DNA of 44,473 nucleotides from Bacilli bacterium (GTDB lineage: Bacteria > Bacillota_I > Bacilli_A > RF39 > UBA660), in NCBI GenBank assembly GCA_900772095.1, contig CAAGQJ010000014.1, forward strand, positions 1-44,473, in the 5' to 3' direction. Both the position numbers and the translations under genes were made by a program. The notes under the pieces are model-generated. The model was not told the DNA's origin. It saw nothing but the letters and a program-made list of their open reading frames with translations, and did not search any database. Positions 31,057-38,480 of this stretch are shown one piece after another (position 1 is the first letter of the stretch; each line of letters opens with the position of its first letter).

Positions 31057-31159
31057 TCCACCGATGGTGTAATTGGTTAGCACGCCCGAAACTGTTTTGT
31101 GTAAATCCTTAATACATTCTTATCAAATCGGGAAGTTGGGTCCGAGTCCCTAAGGTGGA
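31057..31159 (+). ncRNA. tRNA-derived fold E with 38-base anticodon loop
   Basis: Acceptor TCCACC/GGTGGA (31057-31062 and 31154-31159). The D arm (31066-31083) reads GGTGTAATTGGTTAGCAC, nearly identical to ordinary bacterial tRNA D arms. Anticodon stem CCCGA/TCGGG (31085-31089 and 31128-31132). The T arm contains GGGTCCGAGTCCC. Only the anticodon loop is abnormal: 38 bases (31090-31127) instead of 7. It may be a decayed phage tRNA, a tRNA with a 31-base insertion, or a regulatory mimic. No anticodon can be assigned. Confidence 0.55.
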
Positions 31160-31169
31160 CTAGCAAGTT

Positions 31170-31562
31170 GTGTATAATTTATCCGCTGCAGCGGCAGCAC
31201 TTATTTTACATAATTTAAAATCATCTTTCCTGTCTGTCCGTGAGGATGGGCAGGTTTTTATTAAGCTTCAAAATCAATTGCTTATGATAGATTTATCCGA
31301 ACCTACTCTCCACAAGTACCGGAGAAAGGTTCTCGAAACATACAGAGAACTCGAAAGAAACCCTTGGGCACCCTTGGGAATCTTCGAGTCAAAGCTGAGG
31401 AAAATAAATATCCTCAACTCGAAAATAAAAAATGTGTCCTCTGACATCGGAAAGCCAGAGGGCGAGTATTCAAACTCTACAAATGATAATTACGTGCAAT
31501 ATGGGTTTAAAAAGGAAAACTCCTCTCAAGAGGACACCGATAAAAAAGACTCCTTGGGATAA
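31170..31562 (+). CDS. Small protein of unknown function, start uncertain
   Basis: The open frame from a GTG at 31170 gives 130 aa. However, an intrinsic terminator lies inside its first third (31229-31260), so the ATG at 31284 (MIDLSEPTLHKYRRKVLETY, 92 aa) is the likelier start. The protein is charged and helical with a hydrophilic, Asn/Ser/Lys-rich end. It overlaps the NinG gene by 62 bases in another frame. No family recognised. Confidence 0.5.
   Translation: MYNLSAAAAALILHNLKSSFLSVREDGQVFIKLQNQLLMIDLSEPTLHKYRRKVLETYRELERNPWAPLGIFESKLRKINILNSKIKNVSSDIGKPEGEYSNSTNDNYVQYGFKKENSSQEDTDKKDSLG
31229..31260 (+). terminator. Intrinsic terminator with GTGA tetraloop in the leader
   Basis: CCTGTCTGTCC (31229-31239) pairs along its whole length, with a few G-U pairs, with GGATGGGCAGG (31244-31254) across a GTGA loop, followed by TTTTTA. 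It is placed before the replication genes, so transcription must pass it, consistent with control by the boxA-like leader. Confidence 0.75.
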
Positions 31563-32022
31563 AGCCAAGAAGGAACAGGAAAAGAAGAAGGCGAAGGCTA
31601 TTCCAACCAAGCAATCCTTGGTGAAGAAGCTCGATAGAATCTTTCAGCTATACATCAGACTTCGTGATGTAAACGATGAAGGCGTGTTTCAATGCCCAAC
31701 TTGCAGGCGTATCTTACCTTTCTCTAAAGGTGACGCAAGCCATTATTGGGGGCGCATTCACATGGCAACGAGATTTGATCCGGACAACGTGACTATCGAA
31801 TGCCAATATGATAACAGATTCAACAGCTCTCATCTGATATACTTGGGCAAGTATCTAGAAAAGAAACTTGGTCCAAAGAAGATGGAACTGCTAGAATGGA
31901 AACATCGCCAAGCCAAGAATTGGTCTCTGTTCGAGCTGCAAGAACTAATCGAGTTCTACAAAAAGGAAGTTGAACGGCTAAAAAAGGAGAAGCATTATGA
32001 CGAATGGTCTAAGAATATGTAA
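31501..32022 (+). CDS. ninG: NinG/Rap recombination nuclease
   Basis: 173 aa from the ATG at 31501. An upstream in-frame start at 31432 is disfavoured because the family begins with a basic MGLKRKTPLKRTPIKKTP-like tail, as here. Features of lambda NinG: a basic N-terminus, then LDRIFQLYIRLRD, a zinc-binding CPTCRR, SHYWGRIHMATRFDPDNVTI, then ECQYDNRFNS and a C-terminal LIEFYKKEVERLKKEK helix. NinG (Rap) resolves recombination intermediates at branched DNA in lambda-like recombination, here probably alongside RecT and the SbcC-like ATPase. Its end overlaps the start of the homing endonuclease gene by 26 bases. Confidence 0.9.
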   Translation: MGLKRKTPLKRTPIKKTPWDKAKKEQEKKKAKAIPTKQSLVKKLDRIFQLYIRLRDVNDEGVFQCPTCRRILPFSKGDASHYWGRIHMATRFDPDNVTIECQYDNRFNSSHLIYLGKYLEKKLGPKKMELLEWKHRQAKNWSLFELQELIEFYKKEVERLKKEKHYDEWSKNM

Positions 32023-33019
32023 GGTTTGTGGCAAAGCTAAGCCGATGACGGATTTTTATGGTAAAATACATACTTGCAAAAGATGTGTTTGCCGTAGGAA
32101 CAATCAGAAAGTAGTGAGCCGAAATTTGGAGAGACAACCAGACTTACAAGGTGAGGTTTGGATGGATATTGTTGGTTTTGAAGGACTATATAAGGTCAGT
32201 AATCTTGGGCGTGTTCGTTCTTGCAGAAGGGGCATAATTATGATTCCTCAGCCACTTAAAGATGGGTATTTGAGGATTCGTTTAAGAAAAGATGGAAAAG
32301 ACTTTCCTTTCTTAGTTCATCGTCTTGTTGCCATAGCATTCATTTCGAATCCAAACAACTACGAAACGATAAATCACAAAGACTTCAATACTCAGAATAA
32401 TTGTGTAGAAAATTTGGAGTGGTGTACACAGGAGTACAATAATAAATATAGTCGTGATGCTGGTCATTACCATTATTCCGAAAAGGCTAGAGCCGCTGCA
32501 AAGCGAAACAGAAAAATCTCTGATGATTTAGCTGTAAAAATCTTCGAGGACTACAAGAAAGGGATGAAACAAGCTAATTTAGCATCAAAGTATGGCGTAA
32601 CAAGGGCCTTTGTTTGTAGGTTAGTACATGGTAGATGCAGAACCGAGTACACTAATCAATCTTTAGAGAAAGACTTAAAGATGAAGTTTTCTGATGATGA
32701 GATAATATCCATGAATGAATCCTTCAAAAATGGCATATCTTTAAAGAGTATTGCAGAAAGGTTTGGTACTTCAAGCACTTATGTCAGTTCTCTTGTGTTC
32801 GGAAGATCCGAACGCTCTAGGAGACTTATTGAAAAGGGTTTAATCACAATACCTAAAGTAGAAAAGTCAATCCCGCAGAAAGTACTTTATAAGGATGAAA
32901 TACTAAAATTGCATTCAGAAGGTATGAGCCTTCGAAAAATCAGATTAGTCTTAGGAATTAAAGGACACAGTATTGTGGCAGAAGTAATAAAAGAATTTAA
33001 AGATAAAAATAATGAGTAA
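31997..33019 (+). CDS. HNH homing endonuclease with NUMOD4 and three HTH repeats
   Basis: 340 aa. An N-terminal zinc-binding segment (CKVCGK and CKRCVC) is followed by NUMOD4 (EVWMDIVGFEGLYKVSNLGR), then the HNH nuclease (VHRLVAIAFISNPNNYETIN then HKDF, ENLEWC). The C-terminal half holds three similar HTH units (near VKIFEDYKKGMKQANLASKY, IAERFGTSSTYVSSLVFGRS and LHSEGMSLRKIRLVLGIKGH), probably for target recognition. Its start overlaps ninG by 26 bases and its end overlaps the dUTPase gene by 8. It is a free-standing mobile gene placed between two phage genes. The AT-rich codon use differs from its neighbours, consistent with transfer. Confidence 0.9.
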   Translation: MTNGLRICKVCGKAKPMTDFYGKIHTCKRCVCRRNNQKVVSRNLERQPDLQGEVWMDIVGFEGLYKVSNLGRVRSCRRGIIMIPQPLKDGYLRIRLRKDGKDFPFLVHRLVAIAFISNPNNYETINHKDFNTQNNCVENLEWCTQEYNNKYSRDAGHYHYSEKARAAAKRNRKISDDLAVKIFEDYKKGMKQANLASKYGVTRAFVCRLVHGRCRTEYTNQSLEKDLKMKFSDDEIISMNESFKNGISLKSIAERFGTSSTYVSSLVFGRSERSRRLIEKGLITIPKVEKSIPQKVLYKDEILKLHSEGMSLRKIRLVLGIKGHSIVAEVIKEFKDKNNE

Positions 33020-33536
33020 ATCAGGTACAAAAATCAATGTAGAATTGGTAACACATGGGTGTTTCCCAACAAAGGCGTATGAGACAGATGCCGCTTACGA
33101 CCTTCATTGCAGCAAGGACACGGAAGTATCTCCAAACAAACGCTTTTACGTTCCGCTCGGGTTCAAGATACAACTTCCTTCAAACATGAAGATGCTGATT
33201 CAGCCACGTAGTGGCATGTCGGGCAAAGGAATGTTGTTAGATGTTTATTTCCCTTCATGGCTCTTTCATGGAGACTATCTAGGCAAGGTTAGAGCAAACC
33301 TTGATGTAATTCTCGGTTTGATTGATTGCGGCTATGGCGAAGAAGTCCATGCCATCGTCAAGTCGGGCAGATGGAGGTTAAAGCATCGCATCATGCGTAT
33401 GCTCGGTTTCAAGTTCGTTATTCCTTATACCCAACGCATCTGTCAGGGTGCCTTCACTTACGTTCCAGATACTAACTTGGAACTTGGCAAGGTAACCGGC
33501 ACTCGTAGTGGTTTAGGATCAACAGATAAGGCTTAG
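33012..33536 (+). CDS. dut: dUTP diphosphatase (trimeric type) with insertions
   Basis: 174 aa. Motifs of the trimeric dUTPase in order: AAYDL (27-31), PRSG (65-68), GLIDCGYGEEV, RICQ, and a C-terminal TRSGLGSTDK. It hydrolyses dUTP to dUMP and diphosphate, lowering uracil in phage DNA and supplying dTMP precursors. Two stretches are longer than usual: about 20 residues after motif 2 (around VYFPSWLFHGDYLGKVRA) and about 20 before motif 4 (RWRLKHRIMRMLGFKFVIPY). The C-terminal motif keeps the Ser-Thr part but not the full Gly-rich form. The start overlaps the homing endonuclease gene by 8 bases. A terminator follows. Confidence 0.85.
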   Translation: MSKSGTKINVELVTHGCFPTKAYETDAAYDLHCSKDTEVSPNKRFYVPLGFKIQLPSNMKMLIQPRSGMSGKGMLLDVYFPSWLFHGDYLGKVRANLDVILGLIDCGYGEEVHAIVKSGRWRLKHRIMRMLGFKFVIPYTQRICQGAFTYVPDTNLELGKVTGTRSGLGSTDKA

Positions 33537-33555
33537 TTTGTTGTTTAATATTTTC

Positions 33556-33597
33556 CCTGCCCATTTCTCGGTTAACACCCGAGCATGGGTAGGTTTT
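33556..33597 (+). terminator. Nested hairpin terminator after dUTPase
   Basis: CCTGCCCAT (33556-33564) pairs with ATGGGTAGG (33585-33593). An inner CTCGG/CCGAG stem lies at 33567-33583, and TTTT follows. Its right arm resembles the terminator at 31229 (both end GATGGG/ATGGG..AGG then T). It lies within the operon, so passage must be regulated or partial. Confidence 0.7.
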
Positions 33598-33608
33598 AAA
33601 ACAAAATC

Positions 33609-33923
33609 ATGAAAAAGAATATCAGACAGAATTTCTTCAATCATATCAAGAAGGTACTTGATATAGTTGACAAGATGGGGGATGAGGCAAAGCATTTCCG
33701 TTGCATCGTCCTTATGGGTGACAGAACTATTCCGAAGGCATACGCATTCATGCACGCATCGCCCGAAGACCTCAAAAACCTTATCTTGAATGCAATGCGC
33801 AATAGCGACCAGTTCACCTACGCTACAGCAATGGCATTCGAGGAATACGATAAGGAACTGAGAGAAAAAGAAGAAACTTTAAACAAAGATAAAAATGAAG
33901 AAAATCCTATTCAAAACTCTTAA
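33609..33923 (+). CDS. 104-aa protein of unknown function before the SbcC-like gene
   Basis: 104 aa, with a basic helical start (MKKNIRQNFFNHIKKVLDIV), then HFRCIVLMGDRTIPKAYAFM and a helix with SPEDLKNLILNAMRNSDQFT, ending in a charged tail. It overlaps the SbcC-like gene by 29 bases, suggesting coupled translation and a functional link. No known motif. Confidence 0.75.
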   Translation: MKKNIRQNFFNHIKKVLDIVDKMGDEAKHFRCIVLMGDRTIPKAYAFMHASPEDLKNLILNAMRNSDQFTYATAMAFEEYDKELREKEETLNKDKNEENPIQNS

Positions 33924-35895
33924 ACTGCACAATTTCTGTGGCATCCGTGCCGGAGTCTTCGATTTTGGAGAAGACTTAACCGTTATCTCGGGAGACAATG
34001 GAAGAGGCAAGAGCTCTATTGCCAACGGCATCATGTACACATTATTCGGTACTGATACCAACGGTATGCAGCTCGACATCAAAACCTTCGATGAGAATCA
34101 CAACATCATCAAGGAGATAGAGCATTCATCCGAGTTGGTTATGTTGGTAGATGGTGATGAAATCTCGTTCAAGCGAGTTCTGACCGACAAGTGGAAAGGT
34201 GATAAATGCACCAATACCTTCAAGTACTATGTTGATGGAGAATTGGCTACTGCCGGAGATTTCAGCAACGTAGTTGACGGAATCTTCCAAGAAGACCCAT
34301 TTTCGTGGTGCATCTGTCCTAATCTGTTCCTTGGTATGACTTGGCAGAATCAGCGTGCATTCCTTCAGTCGTTGGCAGGTGACATTTCAGTCGAAGACAT
34401 CACGAAGGGCGAAGAGAAGTATGATTATCTTGTTGAACTTCTCAAACAGAAAGATATTGATGCCATCCTTCATCACCTCAAGCATAAGCGTACAGAAGTT
34501 CAGAAGGAACTCGATGCGGTCCCTATCAGACTTGCCGAACTCGACAAGACCCTTCCACCAAAGCAGGATTGGGAGGCCATGGAGAAAGAAAAGGCTGAGC
34601 TGAAAGAAAAACTGGTGGAGATAGATAACAAGATTCAGCAGATTCGTACCGGTGGAGCAGACAGAGTTCGCCTTGACGGAATCCGCAAGAAGATTGAGTT
34701 TGCCGAAAAACGCAAACGAATGATGGAGCAGGGCGCAGACAAGGAGTCTACCGATAGCATAACCAAGCACCAAAGCGATGTTCTCAACGCCAACGCAGCC
34801 TTCAACAAGGCAGAATCTACGGTTGATAACCTCAAAGCAGTCATGAGTGGCTATCCTGCCACCGAGGTTCAGATAAATGCTCAGATTGAAGAGTGCAAGA
34901 AGAAGGTTGGCGACTTGAACAAACGTAGCGATGAGATTGCAAAGCGTACTTGGGAATGGGACGATAAGGAAGGCTTCTGTCCTCATTGCGGTCAGGCTCT
35001 CCCTCTCGGTGATGTTCAGCTCCTTAAACAGGAATCTCAGAACCGGTTCAATTCTCGCAAGGCAGATGATATGAAGGAACTCAACAATGAGTTTGCCAAA
35101 CTCCAAAGCGCATACACCGAACTCAACAAAGAGTTGGATAAACTGAATGATGATCGTCAGACCACCACCAACCAGCTCGTCAAGGCTCACCAAGCCCTCA
35201 ATGATGCCGAAAAGCATAAGGCAGAAGTTGATGCCGATGTTCCACGCACCTACGAGCAGATTCTAACCGAGAAGGAAGAGTATCAGCAGGTACTGAAAGA
35301 GATAAGCGAGTTGCAGATAGAACTCGACAAGCCATCAGATAGCAACGAGGATAACGACAAGTTACTTCAAGCACTCGCTGAAGAGCGAAAGCCGCTTTCT
35401 GACAGATACGATGAAGTTCTCGAACTCCTCGCCTCTAAAGCATCTTACGATAATACAATGGCTCATATCGAAGCAGCGCAGAAGGATAAAGCCATCTTTC
35501 AGGAGCAGCTTGATGATATTGATGATAAACTCAACATCACAAACGAGTTCTATCAGTTGTCTTGCAAGGCTCTCGAAGATAAGGTTAATCAGCACTTCCG
35601 TTTCGTAAAATGGAGTCTGTTCCTTCCAAAACTCGATGGCGAGAAGAAACCTTATTGCGAATGTTATCACAATGGTGTTCCTTACAGCCGCCTCAATGGT
35701 GCTGCCAAGGTGAATGCCGGAATCGACATCGCGCGCACTATCGGTCAGTTCTATGATGTATCGGTTCCTGTTGTGCTCGATGAATGCGAAAGTGTTAACC
35801 ATCCGCTCAGCACAGGCGGTCAGCAAATCCGTCTTGTAGTATCAAAGGACGATAAACTGAAGGTTGAGCATTTCGCTCTGGCCACAATGGATTGA
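33895..35895 (+). CDS. SbcC/Rad50-like SMC ATPase with zinc hook
   Basis: 666 aa. The N-terminal ATPase half has Walker A GDNGRGKSS (33-41). Long coiled coils (about 190-350 and 380-560) flank a zinc-hook-like CPHCGQ with Cys 362 and Cys 365. The C-terminal half has Walker B VVLDECES (about 626-633) and a degenerate signature region near YSRLNGAAKVNAGIDIARTI. These proteins tether and process DNA ends with an SbcD-type nuclease, but no SbcD gene was seen in this window. The gene is followed by RecT, so it probably prepares ends for annealing. It is shorter than bacterial SbcC, as phage versions are. Confidence 0.88.
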   Translation: MKKILFKTLKLHNFCGIRAGVFDFGEDLTVISGDNGRGKSSIANGIMYTLFGTDTNGMQLDIKTFDENHNIIKEIEHSSELVMLVDGDEISFKRVLTDKWKGDKCTNTFKYYVDGELATAGDFSNVVDGIFQEDPFSWCICPNLFLGMTWQNQRAFLQSLAGDISVEDITKGEEKYDYLVELLKQKDIDAILHHLKHKRTEVQKELDAVPIRLAELDKTLPPKQDWEAMEKEKAELKEKLVEIDNKIQQIRTGGADRVRLDGIRKKIEFAEKRKRMMEQGADKESTDSITKHQSDVLNANAAFNKAESTVDNLKAVMSGYPATEVQINAQIEECKKKVGDLNKRSDEIAKRTWEWDDKEGFCPHCGQALPLGDVQLLKQESQNRFNSRKADDMKELNNEFAKLQSAYTELNKELDKLNDDRQTTTNQLVKAHQALNDAEKHKAEVDADVPRTYEQILTEKEEYQQVLKEISELQIELDKPSDSNEDNDKLLQALAEERKPLSDRYDEVLELLASKASYDNTMAHIEAAQKDKAIFQEQLDDIDDKLNITNEFYQLSCKALEDKVNQHFRFVKWSLFLPKLDGEKKPYCECYHNGVPYSRLNGAAKVNAGIDIARTIGQFYDVSVPVVLDECESVNHPLSTGGQQIRLVVSKDDKLKVEHFALATMD

Positions 35896-35903
35896 AACGC
35901 ATC

Positions 35904-36113
35904 ATGCAAATCAAGACTAAGTTCGATATAGGTGACGCAGTCTATCTGCTCGATGGGTACAAAATCCGACGTGCAAACATCGTGGGCGTATTCTTTCAGC
36001 AGATAGGCGAGGCACCTTGCTCTATTCAGTATAAGTTCGCAGTTTTCCCTACAAGGAAAGAAAGCGAAGTGTTTAAAACAAAAGAAGAATTAATCAAACA
36101 TATAAGTAAATAA
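35904..36113 (+). CDS. 69-aa protein of unknown function
   Basis: The ATG at 35904 is preferred over a TTG twelve bases earlier. The protein is beta-rich (TKFDIGDAVYLLDGYKIRRA then VGVFFQQIGEAPCSIQYKFA) with a C-terminal helix (EELIKHISK), like a small SH3-type fold. It is placed between the SbcC-like and RecT genes. Function is unknown. Confidence 0.7.
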   Translation: MQIKTKFDIGDAVYLLDGYKIRRANIVGVFFQQIGEAPCSIQYKFAVFPTRKESEVFKTKEELIKHISK

Positions 36114-36118
36114 AAATC

Positions 36119-36370
36119 ATGGCAGAAACTTTAAAATTAGAAATGTTGGTTGACAAAGACCTTATCAAGGGTACTCTAGCGTTAGGAGGAGGCATGAAGG
36201 ACGGAACGGATTCGAGCCGAATTAAGGAGTGGTTAGATAGCCACGATAGCGTAGAGGTTGATCCAAAAGAACTTTTTCCGGAAAGTGGTGAAATCAACCT
36301 TGCTTTGGGAACTATAGCCTTGGCTGGTATCGCTAAGGAATTAATCAATCATAAAGAAGAGGAGAAGTAA
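36119..36370 (+). CDS. 83-aa acidic protein of unknown function
   Basis: 83 aa: MAETLKLEMLVDKDLIKGTL, LALGGGMKDGTDSSRIKEWL and INLALGTIALAGIAKELINH, acidic and helical. The first codons (MAET) match those of the following RecT gene, perhaps by chance. It lies three bases before recT. Phage genes next to recT are often accessory to annealing, but I recognise no domain. Confidence 0.7.
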   Translation: MAETLKLEMLVDKDLIKGTLALGGGMKDGTDSSRIKEWLDSHDSVEVDPKELFPESGEINLALGTIALAGIAKELINHKEEEK

Positions 36371-36372
36371 TC

Positions 36373-37290
36373 ATGGCAGAAACAGCAGTAGCAAAGGCAC
36401 AGCCTTCTCAGAAGGCAGTAGCAGTTAAGAATTTTCAGGCGGTAATGAACAATAGTTATTACCAAAGTCTGTTGCAGAACACATTGAAGGACAACAAAGG
36501 CGCCTTCACCACCAGTTTGATGGAGTTGTTTACTTCCGACCCTCAGCTGATGCAGTGCAACCCTAATGCGCTCATGGGCGAGGCAGTAAAGGCAGCAGGA
36601 TTGCGATTGCCTATCAACAAGCAGTTGGGGCAGGCATACATCGTGGTCTTCAAGAACAAAGATAAGGCAACCGGTCAGCTCGTCCCTACACCAACCCTTA
36701 TCATCGGAACAAAGGGATATGTCAATCTTGCCCTTCGTACCAATAAGTATAAGACCATCAACAATGGCACCGTCTATGAAGGCGAGTTCTGTGGTTACGA
36801 CAAGGTGACTGGTTTGCTCGACATCAGCGGCGTAAAGACATCTGATGTTCCAGTTGGATATTTCGCATATATCAAGATGACGTCTGGCTTCGAGAAGATT
36901 TTGTATATGAACATTGAGCAAGTATGCAAGTTCGCCAAGACCTACGCCCCAACAGTCAAATATTCAAAGCTTACATGGCAGGAATTGAGAGACTTGGGAA
37001 TCAAGCAATCCGTAGACGGAGAAGGGGGAGGTCAAGGATGGTTTACTGGTTTTCAGGACATGGCAGAAAAAACCGTCCTTCGCCAACTTCTTACAAAGTG
37101 GGGTGAGCTTTCTGTTGATGCAGCGCAGGTTATCAATGCCGATGAGCGACCTTCTGCCATCGTTCAGCGTGATGAGGAATTTGCCGAGGCAAAGAACGTT
37201 ATCACCGTCAATGCTGATACCGGCGAAGTCATGAATGCCAAAGAAGTACACGATGAGCAGCCACAGGCTCGAAAGTTTAGTTTGAGTTAA
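36373..37290 (+). CDS. recT: RecT single-strand annealing protein
   Basis: 305 aa. The family core is clear: FQAVMNNSYYQSLLQNTLKD, FTSDPQLMQCNPNALMGEAV, AAGLRLPINKQLGQAYIVVF, LIIGTKGYVNLALRTNKYKT, then a C-terminal DMAEKTVLRQLLTKWG. RecT anneals complementary single strands and promotes strand exchange in phage recombination. It sits between the SbcC-like ATPase genes and the MBL-fold gene, two bases before the latter, in an operon with dUTPase and NinG. No RecE is visible. Confidence 0.93.
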   Translation: MAETAVAKAQPSQKAVAVKNFQAVMNNSYYQSLLQNTLKDNKGAFTTSLMELFTSDPQLMQCNPNALMGEAVKAAGLRLPINKQLGQAYIVVFKNKDKATGQLVPTPTLIIGTKGYVNLALRTNKYKTINNGTVYEGEFCGYDKVTGLLDISGVKTSDVPVGYFAYIKMTSGFEKILYMNIEQVCKFAKTYAPTVKYSKLTWQELRDLGIKQSVDGEGGGQGWFTGFQDMAEKTVLRQLLTKWGELSVDAAQVINADERPSAIVQRDEEFAEAKNVITVNADTGEVMNAKEVHDEQPQARKFSLS

Positions 37291-37292
37291 GT

Positions 37293-38017
37293 ATGAAGTT
37301 GATAGTAGTCAATAGCAATAGTCAAGGCAATAGCTACGTACTGGAGGCTAGTAATGGTCAGCAGCTCTGTATAGAGGCAGGTCGTCCGTTGCAGGAAGTA
37401 AAGAAAGTTGCAAACCTCAAAACATCAAAATGCGTGGGAGTGATTATCAGTCACTCCCACGGCTGAAAGGCGATCATGCAAAAAATGCCAAAGACTTTCT
37501 GAAAGCAGGAATCGATGCATACTCTACCGAAGAGTTATCCGAGAAATGCAAGGGAGTAAAAGGCATGATTAAAGAACAGACCTATCATCTAGGTGCTTTC
37601 AGCATAACACCGATGAAGGTAGAACACGATGTGCCTTGTTTCTCTTTCCTCATTCATCATCCGGAAATGGGAACCATGATGTTCTTCACCGATTGCTACA
37701 ATATGGAAAATGTAGTTCAAGGGTGTCGCTACTTCTTGGCAGAATGCAACTATGATGATTCTCTCCTAGAGAAAGCCGTAAACGAAGGCAAGACGATAGT
37801 TAGCCAAGCCGACCGCATCCGTCTTTCCCACATGAGCCTTGCTCACTCTATCGAGTATCTCAACGAATGCAAGGCAGCCAATACCGCCAAGCGCATCGTC
37901 CTCATTCATGGTTCAGCACGCCATCTTAACCCCGATGTTGCCGTAAACAAATTCCAGCAGGTCCTCGGTGTTCCAACCGACTATGCTTGCAAGGGTTTAG
38001 TAATCAATCTAATGTAA
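37293..38017 (+). CDS. MBL-fold metallohydrolase, interrupted by 8 bases in the metal-binding motif
   Basis: Two frames make one protein of about 238 aa. The first frame (from the ATG at 37293) ends in ISHSHG followed by TGA (37464-37466). The second frame starts at DHAKNAKDFLKAGIDAY (from 37472). Removing the eight bases TGAAAGGC (37464-37471) restores the canonical HxHxDH motif HSHGDH. Downstream residues include FTDCYN and LIHGS, as in MBL-fold hydrolases, which are often found beside RecT genes. A GGC codon precedes the stop and another ends the eight bases. An 11-bp hairpin (37433-37461) sits just before. It may be a mutated gene, a base-calling error or a translational bypass. A -1 shift would instead give HSHGLKGDH, which breaks the motif. 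Confidence 0.8.
37433..37461 (+). promoter_or_regulatory. 11-bp hairpin at the MBL frame break
   Basis: CGTGGGAGTGA (37433-37443), a seven-base loop TTATCAG and TCACTCCCACG (37451-37461) form a perfect stem ending inside the GGC codon that precedes the TGA. Such a strong stem is unusual inside a coding region here and is placed where recoding signals occur. Confidence 0.7.
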
Positions 38018-38027
38018 TTATTAAAAT

Positions 38028-38459
38028 ATGAGTGTATACAATCCTAATGATCCTCGTGACTATCTGAAAATCGTGAAGGAAGTTCAGAAAGCTAAAGAAT
38101 GTGGGTATAAAATCGAACTAAAGAAGTTTCACCCCATTCAGACCGACAAGCAGTCTTGTTATCTTCACTTCATGATTAGCTATCTCGCCCTAAAGTTAGG
38201 GCAGACCTTCTACGAAACGCTTCGTGATATTCAGCGCAACGTTTGCAGCTACATCTTCTATACCGATGAGGTAGACAAGACAGGCAACCGCAAATATAAG
38301 CCTCTCACTTCCCTCAATACAGCAGAGGCTAGCAGCGTTATCCGAAACGTGATAGATTACGCAAATGTCCGCAGTATCATGATTCCGGAACCCGATGATC
38401 AGGTAGGCTTGCAGTATTGCAAGCGAGAACTCGAGAACTCGGGTGCCGGTTGGGTATAA
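38028..38459 (+). CDS. 143-aa protein of unknown function, recombination operon
   Basis: 143 aa: YNPNDPRDYLKIVKEVQKAK, YKIELKKFHPIQTDKQSCYL, HFMISYLALKLGQTFYETLR and a C-terminal YCKRELENSGAGWV. It is mixed alpha/beta, without a membrane segment. The overall shape and position in the recombination genes recall small Nin-region proteins, but I cannot confirm a NinB family match. It lies ten bases after the MBL gene. Confidence 0.75.
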   Translation: MSVYNPNDPRDYLKIVKEVQKAKECGYKIELKKFHPIQTDKQSCYLHFMISYLALKLGQTFYETLRDIQRNVCSYIFYTDEVDKTGNRKYKPLTSLNTAEASSVIRNVIDYANVRSIMIPEPDDQVGLQYCKRELENSGAGWV

Positions 38460-38480
38460 ATCATCAAAATCATATAGCTT

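Larger units (their letters stand above)
30399..31169 (+). other. Long structured untranslated leader before the replication operon
   Basis: 771 bases with no convincing gene. Contents in order: a tRNA-like fold (30602-30672), a weaker cloverleaf-like set of stems (about 30719-30821, with GTGGC/GCCAC at 30741-30779), a boxA-like element (30890-30905), a bulged hairpin around an ATTG/CAAT stem (about 30941-30980), an 11-bp bulged hairpin (TAGCATCAGTC, 30981-31008) and a tRNA-derived fold (31057-31159). An intrinsic terminator follows at 31229. This looks like a regulatory leader with antitermination and RNA processing. Short minus-strand frames here are not credible genes. Confidence 0.6.

Noticed and set aside
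37293..38017. A simple -1 ribosomal frameshift as the explanation of the MBL frame break
   Set aside because: It would give HSHGLKGDH and destroy the HxHxDH spacing, and no slippery heptamer is present. An 8-base skip or insertion fits better.
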